Shown here: in pieces, positions 25,634-34,302 of the stretch | Numbering within the stretch: position 1 is the stretch's first letter | Layout: each line of letters begins with the position of its first letter | Notes under the pieces: model-generated | The model's input: the letters and a program-made list of their open reading frames with translations, nothing else | The model's database searches: none | Told to the model about the DNA's origin: nothing | Made by a program: the position numbers and the translations under genes | Assembly (NCBI GenBank): GCA_900551615.1 | Contig: URWN01000010.1 | Span: forward strand, 1-46,761 | Direction: 5' to 3' | Source: an uncultured Clostridium sp. | GTDB taxonomy: Bacteria; Bacillota; Clostridia; TANB77; CAG-508 | DNA length: 46,761 bases

Positions 25634-25786
25634 TTATTTTAGTTTTTCTATTTCTTCTCTTGTTAGTTCAGTAATTTCCATAATTGTTTCTATTGGTATA
25701 TTTTTTTCTAACATTGTTTTAGCTATTTTTATTATTCCTTCTTCCACTCCAGCTTCAATTTTGTAAATTTTGATGGTTCTTTCTTT
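25634..25786 (-). pseudogene. C-terminal remnant of Rpn/PD-(D/E)XK nuclease-transposase family
   Basis: The minus strand encodes about 50 codons ending KIEAGVEEGIIKIAKTMLEK, then NIPIETIMEITELTREEIEKLK and a stop. This C-terminal EEG...AK.ML....IE.I...T.L..EEI..L pattern is typical of Rpn-type putative transposases. Upstream an in-frame stop cuts it off and no catalytic domain is present, so it is a decayed fragment. Confidence 0.7.
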
Positions 25787-25979
25787 TTATTATAAACATT
25801 GTTTCCTAATCAATTATACCAAATATTTTTGTTTCTATCAACACTACCCAGTAAATATTTATTTTTGATATTTTGACAAGGAATAATATTTAATCAATTT
25901 ACCAAAGTAAAATTAATATAAATATTAGTATAATTTTATAATAATATGAAAAAAATACAAATAAATGAGGTAATTAATT

Positions 25980-26243
25980 ATGAATATTTTTTCCAAAAAT
26001 ATAGAAAATTTATTAAATAATATTAAAAACACGAAAACAATAATTAAACAATTAGGATTTATAGAATCTTATTTTGAGATCAATAATTTTAGTTATACAT
26101 TAGAATATGAAATATTAAAAATTTATGATAAAAATAGTAAAAATTTCATAACAATAAATCTGAATCAAATATATAACATTATTCACACACAAGAAAAATT
26201 AGAATTTTATTTAGACAACGATACAATAATAACAATAGAATAA
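25980..26243 (+). CDS. Hypothetical protein, 87 residues
   Basis: Not recognised. Asn/Ile-rich, predicted alpha helix for the first 40 residues, then alternating strands (FEINNFSYTLEYEILKIY, EFYLDNDTIITIE). No signal peptide or membrane helix. GAGG lies 10 bp before the ATG. A hairpin follows at the 3' end. The neighbours are a transposase remnant and a small DNA-binding protein gene, so the region looks accessory. Confidence 0.55.
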   Translation: MNIFSKNIENLLNNIKNTKTIIKQLGFIESYFEINNFSYTLEYEILKIYDKNSKNFITINLNQIYNIIHTQEKLEFYLDNDTIITIE

Positions 26244-26300
26244 AAAGATAGACACATACGCCTATCAACATCTATTTTTGCAGTTGATCTATCTTTTTTC
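26243..26300. terminator. Shared terminator region
   Basis: AAAAAGATAGA (26243-26253) pairs with TCTATCTTTTTT (26289-26300). A smaller minus-strand hairpin (GATAG...CTATC then TTTTT) lies inside it. It serves the convergent genes 25980-26243 and 26272-26472. Confidence 0.6.
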
Positions 26301-26472
26301 TATCCTTTTCGTCTAAATTGTTTAAACTAAATTCTAATAATGATATTACTATTTTATTAAAAGATAAATTTTTTATATTAGCAAGATTTTGTATATCTTC
26401 TACTATATTTTCAGGTAATCTTAAAGTTTTACTTACTCCACTATGATTTTCTGGAATTTTTAATTTATTCAT
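26272..26472 (-). CDS. Small ribbon-helix-helix-like DNA-binding protein
   Basis: 66 residues. VSKTLRLPENIVEDIQNLA, a beta strand followed by a helix, then FNKIVISLLEFSLNNL, matches the ribbon-helix-helix (Arc/CopG) pattern. ATG 26472 follows GGGAGG with 10-bp spacing; the upstream ATG at 26493 would place the ribosome site inside the gene. It is divergent from the pilin-like gene at 26610 and could control it. No toxin gene is adjacent, so an antitoxin role is less likely. Confidence 0.65.
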   Translation of the reverse strand: MNKLKIPENHSGVSKTLRLPENIVEDIQNLANIKNLSFNKIVISLLEFSLNNLDEKDRKKIDQLQK

Positions 26473-26537
26473 AACTACATATCCTCCCTGCAAGTATTTT
26501 ATACTAAAAAAATATTAAAATATGCACCCACTTTTAC

Positions 26538-26566
26538 TTGCATTTTAAAATTAGTTATGCTAATAT
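26538..26566 (+). promoter_or_regulatory. Promoter of third pilin-like gene
   Basis: TTGCAT (26538-26543), 17-bp spacer, TAATAT (26561-26566), about 45 bp before the start codon. Confidence 0.6.
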
Positions 26567-26609
26567 ATTTTTGTAAATAATCAAAAGAAAAAAGAAAGGA
26601 AAGATTAAA

Positions 26610-27770
26610 ATGAAAAAATTTAAAAATAGCATTAATGGTATAACCTTAGTGGCTTTAGTAGTAACAATAATTATATTACTTATCTTGGCAACAATATCAA
26701 TACAATCACTAACAAATACTGGATTATTTAAAAAAGCACTAGAAGCTAAAGAGAAAACAAAAGCAGCTGAAATAAACCAAGCAAAAATACTAAATGAATA
26801 TGAGGAAGAATTAAACAAATATGTTTCAGGAAACATTGAGGAAGAAAAAGATCCTATAAAAAAAGTAGCAAATAAAGTATTAAATTCAACAGAAAATACA
26901 TTATTAAAAGATAAAAACGGAAACAAAATAGTTATACCTGCGGGATTTAAAATTATATCAGACAATACAACAAATAATGCAACCACTGTAGACAAAGGAA
27001 TAGTAATAGAAGATTCTACATCAGGAATAACAGCGGGAAGTCAATTTGTTTGGATTCCTATAGGTGAAATAATCAAAGAAGATGGAACAAAATCAACAAT
27101 ATCTTTAAATAGATACACATTTGATAATGATGGAAATCCCACTGTTCAAAATAATTCAATTATAGATAATTATTATCAAGAATTAGATTCTTCTAATAAA
27201 GGAAATGTAGTTGCTAAAAGTATTTCAAATTTCAAATCTAGTGTATCAACTAATGGTGGATTCTATATTGGAAGATATGAAGCAAGAACATCAAAAGCGA
27301 GAGCCTCTAGTGAAGATGCTTTAACACCTATAACAGAAATAGGAACAGAATATGTATATTATTTTATAACTCAACCACAAGCAGCAAATTTAGCACAAAA
27401 TATGTATAATACTTCAACTTTTACTAGTGACCTAATAAATAGCTATGCATGGGATACTACTACATTATTCTTGCAAAATTGTAGTGCAAATAAAAAATAT
27501 TCAACAAAAGTCTCAATAAATAATATATTCGCACCAAAAGGAACTAACAATATAAATGAAAACGACATTGTATGTAATATCTATGATATATCAAGTAACA
27601 TTGGAGAATGGACCACAGAAACTTCAAGTAATGAAAATGCCCCTTGTACACGTAGAGGTGGTGATTATGGAAGTAATGATTACTATATTACAAGCATTCG
27701 CGATAGTGGTTCTAAGTCACACAATAATCCATATGTAGGTTTTCGTCCAATTTTATATATAAACAACTAA
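26610..27770 (+). CDS. Pilin-like/SUMF1-like surface protein (intact)
   Basis: 386 residues. Prepilin-like N terminus (NGITLVALVVTIIILLILA, Ala at mature position 5), helical stalk to about 100, then a SUMF1/C-type-lectin-like domain with SQFVWIPIGEI, GGFYIGRYEAR, YDISSNIGEWTTET and the closing GGDYGS...YVGFRPIL. It lacks the FN3 segments of the paralogue at 9045-11676 and has no frameshift or CGG codon, so it serves as a template for the expected C-terminal end. AAAGGA precedes the ATG. Confidence 0.82.
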   Translation: MKKFKNSINGITLVALVVTIIILLILATISIQSLTNTGLFKKALEAKEKTKAAEINQAKILNEYEEELNKYVSGNIEEEKDPIKKVANKVLNSTENTLLKDKNGNKIVIPAGFKIISDNTTNNATTVDKGIVIEDSTSGITAGSQFVWIPIGEIIKEDGTKSTISLNRYTFDNDGNPTVQNNSIIDNYYQELDSSNKGNVVAKSISNFKSSVSTNGGFYIGRYEARTSKARASSEDALTPITEIGTEYVYYFITQPQAANLAQNMYNTSTFTSDLINSYAWDTTTLFLQNCSANKKYSTKVSINNIFAPKGTNNINENDIVCNIYDISSNIGEWTTETSSNENAPCTRRGGDYGSNDYYITSIRDSGSKSHNNPYVGFRPILYINN

Positions 27771-27843
27771 TCCTACCATTTTGTTAAAAATTTTTATAAA
27801 CAAAAATATTTATTTGAACTAAATATCCTTTATAAAAAATTTT

Positions 27844-27876
27844 AGACTCTCTACTCAAAAAGTAAAGAGTCTCTTA
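27844..27876. terminator. Terminator after pilin-like gene
   Basis: AGACTCTCTAC (27844-27854) pairs with GTAAAGAGTCT (from 27862), one mismatch, followed by CTTATTTT. It is the only hairpin between 26610-27770 and pflB. Confidence 0.65.
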
Positions 27877-27965
27877 TTTTATATTAATATTCCTAAAAAA
27901 ATCATATATTTAACTTTCCCCTCACAAAATTCACAAAAAATTCACCAAAAAAATTTTATAAACAA

Positions 27966-27994
27966 TTGATAATAAAACTCACATATGTTATCAT
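27966..27994 (+). promoter_or_regulatory. Promoter of pflB-pflA
   Basis: TTGATA (27966-27971), 17-bp spacer, TATCAT (27989-27994). Just upstream (27921-27955) are three direct copies of TCAC(A/C)AAAA that might bind a redox regulator; no true Rex palindrome is present. Confidence 0.65.
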
Positions 27995-28046
27995 AATAAT
28001 TGAAAAAACGCACACACTAAAAGAAGAAAAATAAGGAGGTACAAAA

Positions 28047-30284
28047 ATGAAATTTGAACAATGGAACAAATTCCAACCAGGAGACTGGCAAAAAGAAATA
28101 AACGTAAGAGACTTCATACAAAATAACTACACACCATATGAAGGAGACTCAAGCTTTTTAACAGGAACAACAGAAAAAACAAAAAAACTATGGGACGAAG
28201 TATTAGAATTATACAAAAAAGAAAAAGAGTCAAATGGTGGAGTATTAGACATAGACACAAAAACAGTATCAACCGTAGCTGCACATGACGCAGGATACAT
28301 TGACAAAGATTTAGAAGAAATTGTAGGTCTTCAAACAGATGCACCTTTAAAAAGAGCAATTATGCCATTTGGAGGAATTCGTATAGTAGAAAAATCATGT
28401 GAAGCCTATGGAAGAGAAGTAGATCCAGAAGTTGATAAAATCTTCCATACAATAAGAAAAACTCACAATGATGGAGTTTTCAGTGTATACACACCTGATA
28501 TAAGAGCTGCAAGAAGTAGCCATTTAATTACAGGTCTTCCTGACGGATATGGACGTGGAAGAATTATTGGAGATTACAGAAGAGTTGCACTTTATGGTGT
28601 TGATGTATTAATTGAAGAAAAGAAATCTGAATTAGAAATTCTAGACACAAATGAATTCACAGAAAGTATCATTCGTGAAAGAGAAGAAATCAAAGAACAA
28701 ATTGATGCTTTACAAGCCTTAAAAGTAATGGCTGCAAAATATGGATATGACATATCAAAACCTGCATCAAATGCAAAAGAAGCTGTTCAATGGTTATACT
28801 TTGGATATTTAGGAGCAATTAAAGACCAAAACGGTGCTGCAATGAGCATTGGTAGAACATCTACATTCCTAGACATCTATTTTGAAAGAGATTTAGCAGA
28901 TGGAACATTAACAGAAGAACAAGTTCAAGAAATAATGGACCATTTTATTATGAAGTTAAGATTAGTTAGATTTTTAAGAACACCAGAATACAACGAATTA
29001 TTCAGTGGAGACCCTGTTTGGGTAACTGAAAGTATTGGTGGTATGGGAATTGATGGTAGAACATTAGTTACTAAAAACTCATTCAGAATTTTACACACAT
29101 TAGAAAACTTAGGACCTGCCCCAGAACCAAACTTAACTGTTCTATGGTCAACAAGATTACCAGAAGGATTCAAAAGATACACAACAGATTTATCAATAAA
29201 AACATCATCAATTCAATACGAAAACGATGATTTAATGAGAATTACTTTAGGTGATGATTATGGAATAGCATGCTGTGTTTCACCTATGAAAATAGGAAAA
29301 CAAATGCAATTCTTCGGTGCAAGAGCAAACTTAGCAAAAACATTATTATATGCTATAAATGGTGGTAGAGATGAAATCTCTGGAAAACAAGTTACACCAA
29401 AATATGCACCAATCACTTCTGAATATTTAGATTATGATGAAGTAATGGAAAAATTCGACCAAATGATGGATTATGTAGCAAAAATCTATATAAAAGCATT
29501 AAACGCAATTCACTATATGCATGACAAATATTCATATGAAGCAATTGAAATGGCTTTACATGATAAAGAAATTATAAGAACTATGGCATGTGGAATAGCT
29601 GGTTTATCAGTAGTTGCCGATTCATTATCTGCTATAAAATATGCAAAAGTAAAAGTAATTAGAGATGAAACTGGTTTAGCTGTTGATTATGAAATTGATG
29701 GCGACTTTCCTAAATTTGGTAATGATGATGATAGAGTTGACGACATTGCTGTATATATTGTAAAAAGATTTTTAACAAAATTACAAAAACATCAAACTTA
29801 CAGAAATTCAAAACAAACATTATCAATATTAACAATAACATCTAATGTTGTTTATGGTAAAAACACAGGAAACACACCAGATGGCAGAAGAGCTGGAGCA
29901 CCATTCGGACCAGGTGCAAACCCATTACATGGTAGAGATACAAACGGAGCTTTAGCTGTTATGAACTCAATTGCAAAACTTCCATTCGAAGAAGCTGAAG
30001 ACGGCATTTCTTTTACATTTTCAATAACACCCGGAACTCTTGGAAAAACTGAAGATGAGAGAGTTACAAATATGGTAAATATGCTAGATGGATACTTTAA
30101 ACAAACAGGTCATCACATCAATGTAAATGTTTTTGATAGAAGTTTATTATTAGATGCTATGGATCATCCTGAAAAATATCCTCAACTTACAATTCGTGTT
30201 TCTGGATATGCTGTTAACTTTACTAAATTGACTAGAGAACAACAATTAGACGTTGTAAACAGAACAATTCATGAAAAAATTTAA
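28047..30284 (+). CDS. pflB: Pyruvate formate-lyase (formate C-acetyltransferase)
   Basis: A 745-residue glycyl radical enzyme converting pyruvate and CoA to acetyl-CoA and formate. The two catalytic cysteines are in GIACCVSPMK (about 410) and the radical Gly is about residue 720 in RVSGYAVNF, 26 residues from the C terminus. Length and the N-terminal WNKFQPGDWQKEINVRDFI are typical. AAGGAGG precedes the ATG. Its activase pflA follows. With the por operon, this cell has both oxygen-sensitive routes from pyruvate to acetyl-CoA. Confidence 0.97.
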   Translation: MKFEQWNKFQPGDWQKEINVRDFIQNNYTPYEGDSSFLTGTTEKTKKLWDEVLELYKKEKESNGGVLDIDTKTVSTVAAHDAGYIDKDLEEIVGLQTDAPLKRAIMPFGGIRIVEKSCEAYGREVDPEVDKIFHTIRKTHNDGVFSVYTPDIRAARSSHLITGLPDGYGRGRIIGDYRRVALYGVDVLIEEKKSELEILDTNEFTESIIREREEIKEQIDALQALKVMAAKYGYDISKPASNAKEAVQWLYFGYLGAIKDQNGAAMSIGRTSTFLDIYFERDLADGTLTEEQVQEIMDHFIMKLRLVRFLRTPEYNELFSGDPVWVTESIGGMGIDGRTLVTKNSFRILHTLENLGPAPEPNLTVLWSTRLPEGFKRYTTDLSIKTSSIQYENDDLMRITLGDDYGIACCVSPMKIGKQMQFFGARANLAKTLLYAINGGRDEISGKQVTPKYAPITSEYLDYDEVMEKFDQMMDYVAKIYIKALNAIHYMHDKYSYEAIEMALHDKEIIRTMACGIAGLSVVADSLSAIKYAKVKVIRDETGLAVDYEIDGDFPKFGNDDDRVDDIAVYIVKRFLTKLQKHQTYRNSKQTLSILTITSNVVYGKNTGNTPDGRRAGAPFGPGANPLHGRDTNGALAVMNSIAKLPFEEAEDGISFTFSITPGTLGKTEDERVTNMVNMLDGYFKQTGHHINVNVFDRSLLLDAMDHPEKYPQLTIRVSGYAVNFTKLTREQQLDVVNRTIHEKI

Positions 30285-30290
30285 AAGAAC

Positions 30291-30358
30291 GGGATTGGAG
30301 AACAAATCTCTAATCCCTAAAACTTTTTCGGAATTAAAAACGTCCTCTATTTCCGAAA
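30291..30358 (+). promoter_or_regulatory. Two hairpins between pflB and pflA
   Basis: First hairpin GGGATTGGAGA (30291-30301) with TCTCTAATCCC (30307-30317), 11 bp including one G-U. Second, TTTCGGAA (30326-30333) with TTCCGAAA (30351-30358). Neither ends in a full T-run at the right place, so mRNA protection or partial termination that keeps the activase lower than the enzyme is likely. Confidence 0.65.
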
Positions 30359-30375
30359 TTTTTAGGAGTAAACTT

Positions 30376-31113
30376 ATGGAAAAAAAAGATATTGATTTAA
30401 AATATTATGCAAAAGTACACTCAATAGAATCATTTGGAACTGTAGATGGTCCTGGAATACGCTTTGTGTTGTTTTTACAAGGATGTCATTTACAATGTAA
30501 ATACTGCCATAATCGTGATACTTGGAACATGAATGGTGGAGAATATAAATCTTTAGATGATATTTTTGAAAAAATAATGAAGTATAAAAATTATATTTAT
30601 CCAAATGGTGGCGTAACTGTTACTGGCGGAGAGCCTTTATTACAAGTTAAATTTTTAATTGAGCTTTTTGAAAAATTAAAAAAGGAAAATATTCACACTT
30701 GTATTGACACATCTGGTATGGTTGCTTTAACTGATGATATAAAAAAACTGCTTTTTCTTACAGATTTAGTTTTACTAGATATAAAACATATTGATTCTGA
30801 AAAATGTAAGAATTTGGTTGGTTTTAATAATGAAAGAGAACTTGCTTTTGCAAGATATTTAAGTGATAATAACATTCATATGTGGATTCGCCAGGTTCTT
30901 GTTCCTGGATATACTGATGATGAGCAGGATTTACTAAAATTAAAAGATTTTATTAGCAGTCTAAATACTGTTGATAAAGTTGAAATTCTTCCATACCATA
31001 ATATGGGAAGATATAAATGGGAAAAACTTGGCCTAAAATATGAATTAGATGGTGTCAGAGTTGCAAATGATGATGATGTAAAAAGAGCAAAGAACCTATT
31101 AGGAATTACCTAA
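30376..31113 (+). CDS. pflA: Pyruvate formate-lyase activating enzyme
   Basis: A 245-residue radical SAM enzyme that puts the glycyl radical on PflB. The CxxxCxxC cluster motif is CHLQCKYC; GTVDGPGIRFVLFLQGC and the VTVTGGEPLLQ SAM-binding segment are classic. The start is ATG 30376 with AGGAG 8 bp upstream; the longer in-frame reading from 30271 overlaps pflB and runs through the two hairpins, so it is rejected. Confidence 0.95.
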   Translation: MEKKDIDLKYYAKVHSIESFGTVDGPGIRFVLFLQGCHLQCKYCHNRDTWNMNGGEYKSLDDIFEKIMKYKNYIYPNGGVTVTGGEPLLQVKFLIELFEKLKKENIHTCIDTSGMVALTDDIKKLLFLTDLVLLDIKHIDSEKCKNLVGFNNERELAFARYLSDNNIHMWIRQVLVPGYTDDEQDLLKLKDFISSLNTVDKVEILPYHNMGRYKWEKLGLKYELDGVRVANDDDVKRAKNLLGIT

Positions 31114-31123
31114 CAGGTTCTTT
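31089..31123 (+). terminator. Terminator after pflA
   Basis: AAAGAACCT (31089-31097) pairs with AGGTTCTTT (31115-31123), with an inner TTAGG/CCTAA stem, followed by ATTTTGC. It overlaps the end of pflA. Confidence 0.8.
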
Positions 31124-31159
31124 ATTTTGCTTATGTGTTTGAGTCAAGAATCTTTATTT

Positions 31160-31597
31160 CTACAAAACAATCATTTTAAGAAAATACTCATAGGAGTACT
31201 CCGACATTTTTCTATGTTCTTCCTTATAAAAAACTTCATAAATCTTATGTGCAACCCCCTGAAGCTTTCCATCTACTTTCATCAACATTTTGGCTATTTC
31301 CTGAGAATCTTCAACAATATCTTCATCATCAATTCCTGTCATTATAAACAAGAAACATAAATCAACAATATTTTTTGAAGTTATAAAATCCGGTAACACT
31401 TCAAAAGGCGCTTTATTAATTTTTATAAAATGTAACATTTCACTTTTAAATTTTTGTAAACGACTTTCCATAGCATATGTTTGCTGATGGTAAGCTGATT
31501 TCACATCCTTTGCATGAAAAATGTTACTAACTACTTTTCTAGTCCGCATCTTAATGAGAACTTCTTCTAAAGTTTCTTCTATGTTTTGTTTTTCCAT
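31160..31597 (-). CDS. Hypothetical protein, 145 residues
   Basis: Not recognised. Soluble, mostly helical, acidic/basic mixed; segments MESRLQKFKSEMLHFIKINK and DSQEIAKMLMKVDGKLQGVA look like amphipathic helices. GGAG lies before ATG 31597 and a good promoter lies 65 bp upstream, so it is probably expressed as a single gene. Codon 18 is CGG (31544-31546), one of the few outside the frameshift sites; a shift there would hit TAG almost at once, so here CGG appears to be read as a normal sense codon. Confidence 0.65.
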   Translation of the reverse strand: MEKQNIEETLEEVLIKMRTRKVVSNIFHAKDVKSAYHQQTYAMESRLQKFKSEMLHFIKINKAPFEVLPDFITSKNIVDLCFLFIMTGIDDEDIVEDSQEIAKMLMKVDGKLQGVAHKIYEVFYKEEHRKMSEYSYEYFLKMIVL

Positions 31598-31661
31598 ATT
31601 TTTTCTCCTTCACTATAATTATAATTGTAACTCAAACACTTTTACAAAACATCTAATAAAT

Positions 31662-31690
31662 AGTATAGCACAAATATAAATATTTAACAA
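31662..31690 (-). promoter_or_regulatory. Promoter of hypothetical gene 31160-31597
   Basis: On the minus strand TTGTTA (31685-31690), 17-bp spacer, TATACT (31662-31667). Confidence 0.7.
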
Positions 31691-31705
31691 GTATACAAAA
31701 ATATA

Positions 31706-31742
31706 CGAGCAAAATAAGCATCTTCACCACTTATTTTGCTCG
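31706..31742 (-). terminator. Terminator of the 31765-33497 genes
   Basis: CGAGCAAAATAAG (31706-31718) and CTTATTTTGCTCG (31730-31742) form a perfect 13-bp stem just after the stop of the minus-strand gene at 31765. Confidence 0.8.
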
Positions 31743-31764
31743 CTAAAATATTGTCATAACAAAC

Positions 31765-32697
31765 TTATCCTAATAATTTAAGCTCAACATCTTCCATTTT
31801 ATATTTACCATCAACCAATTTAAATTCAACTAAAGTATCATCTAGAGTATCTTTATTTTGTCTTAAATCAGTAGTAAATAATAATTTGATTTGAGGTATC
31901 TCAACTTTATTTGTTACTATTTCTTTAAAACATTCAGCCATATGTTTTTCATCTTCACAAACTAAAATTAATTGAGGTAAACCAGCAAATCCAGAATCAC
32001 CTGGTTGGAAATTTTCATAAAAATCTTTATATAAATTCATTTTTTCTACTAATTTCTTTTGCCAATCAAATTCTCTTCTAACTGCCTCAAATAAAAATTG
32101 AATTGACTTATTATTTTTAGTAAGTTTTACAGAACCTCCTGTAGCTTTAAATACTTTTCCTAAAGTTTTTGCTGTTATTGCTGGTTTAACAACATAACTA
32201 TCAAAAGCTTTAACCTTTCTTAAATATGCTATTAATACTTGATTTCCAGCTAATCTTTTCTTTATCATTGGAACAGGTTTTGTATTATCAGATGGTTGCC
32301 ATTTACATTCAACTTCTTTTGATGTTAATAAATATTTTCCCATCTTCTCTAAACAATAAATTCTATAAATTCCTTTTCCTTCATCTGATGTAAAGTAATA
32401 TCTAGTTAATATCTTTGATTTTACTAAAGCATCTAATTTGTTATTTAATTTATCTTGTGATTTTGGGTCTATTCCTTTTATTTCTAACATTTGATATATT
32501 TGTCTTGATGTTATAAATTCAAATTCATTTACTAAATCTAATATAGCAAAATGAATATCTGTAATATGACCTATATTTATCTTATGTACAATTTGGTTCA
32601 TAGATACATAGCCATCTTTGCCATCAAAAGTTTTTATTTCTCCTTCTCTAATTGCAAATGGTGATACTTGTGCTTTTATTTCATTATCTTCAACCAT
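31765..32697 (-). CDS. Winged-helix protein, possibly replication-relaxation-like
   Basis: 310 residues. A winged helix-like region lies at about 45-130 (AILDLVNEFEFITSRQIYQML, then LVKSKILTRYYFTSDEGKGIYRIYCLEKMGKYLL). The C-terminal 150 residues resemble a nuclease-like alpha/beta fold (QFLFEAVRREFDWQKKLVEK, LPQLILVCEDEKHM). This combination recalls the Replic_Relax family, but I am not certain and no relaxase or plasmid gene is nearby. It is 29 bp downstream of the S1-domain gene with a good AGGAGG site, so the two are probably one operon; an 18-bp palindrome (32715-32732) lies at the junction. Confidence 0.5.
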   Translation of the reverse strand: MVEDNEIKAQVSPFAIREGEIKTFDGKDGYVSMNQIVHKINIGHITDIHFAILDLVNEFEFITSRQIYQMLEIKGIDPKSQDKLNNKLDALVKSKILTRYYFTSDEGKGIYRIYCLEKMGKYLLTSKEVECKWQPSDNTKPVPMIKKRLAGNQVLIAYLRKVKAFDSYVVKPAITAKTLGKVFKATGGSVKLTKNNKSIQFLFEAVRREFDWQKKLVEKMNLYKDFYENFQPGDSGFAGLPQLILVCEDEKHMAECFKEIVTNKVEIPQIKLLFTTDLRQNKDTLDDTLVEFKLVDGKYKMEDVELKLLG

Positions 32698-32726
32698 TTT
32701 AAATTCCTCCTCTTTTATAATAATTA

Positions 32727-33497
32727 TTATAATAAAACTACTTTAACTTTTTTCTTATCATAGTCTATCTTTTTTATGTACAAATCAACTTTTTCTCCAT
32801 ATTTTAATCCTTCTTTATATTCAGCCATGCCAACTAAGTTTGGAGTAAGTTCAATGAATATTCCATTTTTGTTTTTTTCTGTTTCTCTTATTATTCCTTT
32901 AGTATTCATTCCTACAGAGAATTTTTTTGCATTTTCTTCCCAAGTTCCTAAAGTGTCTTTATATGATAAACTTATTTTTCCTGTCTCCCTATTTATAGAT
33001 TTTACCACAATATTTACATTTTGTCCAATTTTTAGTCTTTCATATGGTGTTTTTATTCTGGCTACAGATAAATCTTCAATATATGCTAAACCCACAACGC
33101 CTCCACCGATATCTATAAAAGCTCCGTATGGTGTAATATTTTTAACTATTCCTTTAATATTGTCTCCAACTTTTAAATCAGTTTTTACAGAATTTAAAAC
33201 TTCCTGTTGGACATCTTTTCTTGAAAAAATCAATTTATCTCCATCTTTTTCTTTTAATTTAAATTGAACATATTTATGTACTTTTCCTATACATAAGTTT
33301 TCTTTTGGATATCCTTTTTCGTCAACATTTATAGCTTCAATCTCTTGTCTTGGTATTATTCCATGTATACCATTTTTTAATTCGACATGTAAATTATAAT
33401 CTTTATCACAATTTTTTACAATCCCCTGTAAAATATCCTTTGTTTCTTCTGTATCTTCACTTTTCCACCCTTCTGGGAAAAATTTAAATGTATTCAT
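32727..33497 (-). CDS. S1 RNA-binding domain protein
   Basis: 256 residues with about three S1/OB folds: one degenerate (about 25-90), one canonical (about 98-168, GDNIKGIVKNITPYGAFIDIGG ... GLAYIEDLS ... ETGKISLSYKDTLGTWEEN) and one C-terminal (about 190-256, GMNTKGIIRETEKNKNGIFIEL). This matches short RpsA/YtgF-like Firmicute proteins that bind mRNA or ribosomes. It is the first gene of the pair with 31765-32697. Confidence 0.85.
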   Translation of the reverse strand: MNTFKFFPEGWKSEDTEETKDILQGIVKNCDKDYNLHVELKNGIHGIIPRQEIEAINVDEKGYPKENLCIGKVHKYVQFKLKEKDGDKLIFSRKDVQQEVLNSVKTDLKVGDNIKGIVKNITPYGAFIDIGGGVVGLAYIEDLSVARIKTPYERLKIGQNVNIVVKSINRETGKISLSYKDTLGTWEENAKKFSVGMNTKGIIRETEKNKNGIFIELTPNLVGMAEYKEGLKYGEKVDLYIKKIDYDKKKVKVVLL

Positions 33498-33542
33498 TCG
33501 TTACTCCTCTTTTTTCTTACGTTTTTATTTTCATTAGTTCCA

Positions 33543-34268
33543 TTAGTTTAAAATCTCTTTTACTTCAAAATCTTTTAAATATCTCCATGTACCTAATTTT
33601 AAATCTTTTACTCCAATATCACCTATTTTACTTCTATGCAGAGCTACCACTTTACTTCCAACAGCTTCGCACATTTTTCTAACCTGTCTATTTTTTCCCT
33701 CATGAATTGTTATTTCTAGCCTTGATATATTTTTTTCCTCATCAGTCTTCAAAATTTTTACCTTAGCAGGTCTTGTTTTATAATCTTCTATTTCAACACC
33801 ATTTCTTAACTTTTCAACTGCATCATTTTCTATTATTCCTCTCACAGTAACTGTATATGTTTTTGTAATTTCATGTTTTGGATGTGTGACCTTGTAAACA
33901 AAATCACCATCATTTGTCAATATTAAAGCTCCTGATGTATACATATCAAGCCTTCCAACCGGAACCACTCTTTCCTTTACTTTTACTAAATCTAAGACTG
34001 AATCTCTATCAAATTGATCTTTTGCAGTAGTTACATATCCAATAGGTTTATTAAGTAAAATATACACAAATTTATTTGAACTAAAAACAGGTTTTCCACA
34101 ATATTCAACTTTATCAACAGTGGGGTTAACTTTAGTTCCTAATTCTTTTACAATTTGCCCATTAACCGAAACTTTTCCTTCTAATATTAATTCTTCACAT
34201 TTTCTTCTTGAGGCAACTCCACTGTTTGCTAAAAATTTTTGTAATCTTATGCTTTCCTCTACTTCCAT
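33543..34268 (-). CDS. rluB: 23S rRNA pseudouridine synthase RluB/RsuA family
   Basis: 241 residues. S4 RNA-binding domain at the N terminus (RLQKFLANSGVASRRKCEELI, about 8-55) followed by the RsuA-type catalytic domain with the Asp in VGRLDMYTSGALILTNDGD. It isomerises a uridine in large-subunit rRNA; the exact target (B, E, F or RsuA type) is not settled by sequence alone. AAGGAAG precedes the ATG. It follows rluD after a REP-like element. Confidence 0.9.
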   Translation of the reverse strand: MEVEESIRLQKFLANSGVASRRKCEELILEGKVSVNGQIVKELGTKVNPTVDKVEYCGKPVFSSNKFVYILLNKPIGYVTTAKDQFDRDSVLDLVKVKERVVPVGRLDMYTSGALILTNDGDFVYKVTHPKHEITKTYTVTVRGIIENDAVEKLRNGVEIEDYKTRPAKVKILKTDEEKNISRLEITIHEGKNRQVRKMCEAVGSKVVALHRSKIGDIGVKDLKLGTWRYLKDFEVKEILN

Positions 34269-34302
34269 TTTATTATAATCACTTCCTTAAACTATTTGGT
34301 CC

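Noticed and set aside
26272..26493. Antitoxin of a toxin-antitoxin pair
   Set aside because: No small toxin gene overlaps or follows it; the convergent neighbour is unrelated in orientation and form.
27921..27955. Rex operator upstream of pflB
   Set aside because: The TCACAAAA units are direct repeats; the inverted TTGTGA...TCACAA arrangement is missing.
31127..31360. Plus-strand reading frame opposite the hypothetical gene at 31160-31597
   Set aside because: It lacks a ribosome site and overlaps the better-supported minus-strand gene, which has a promoter and a ribosome site.
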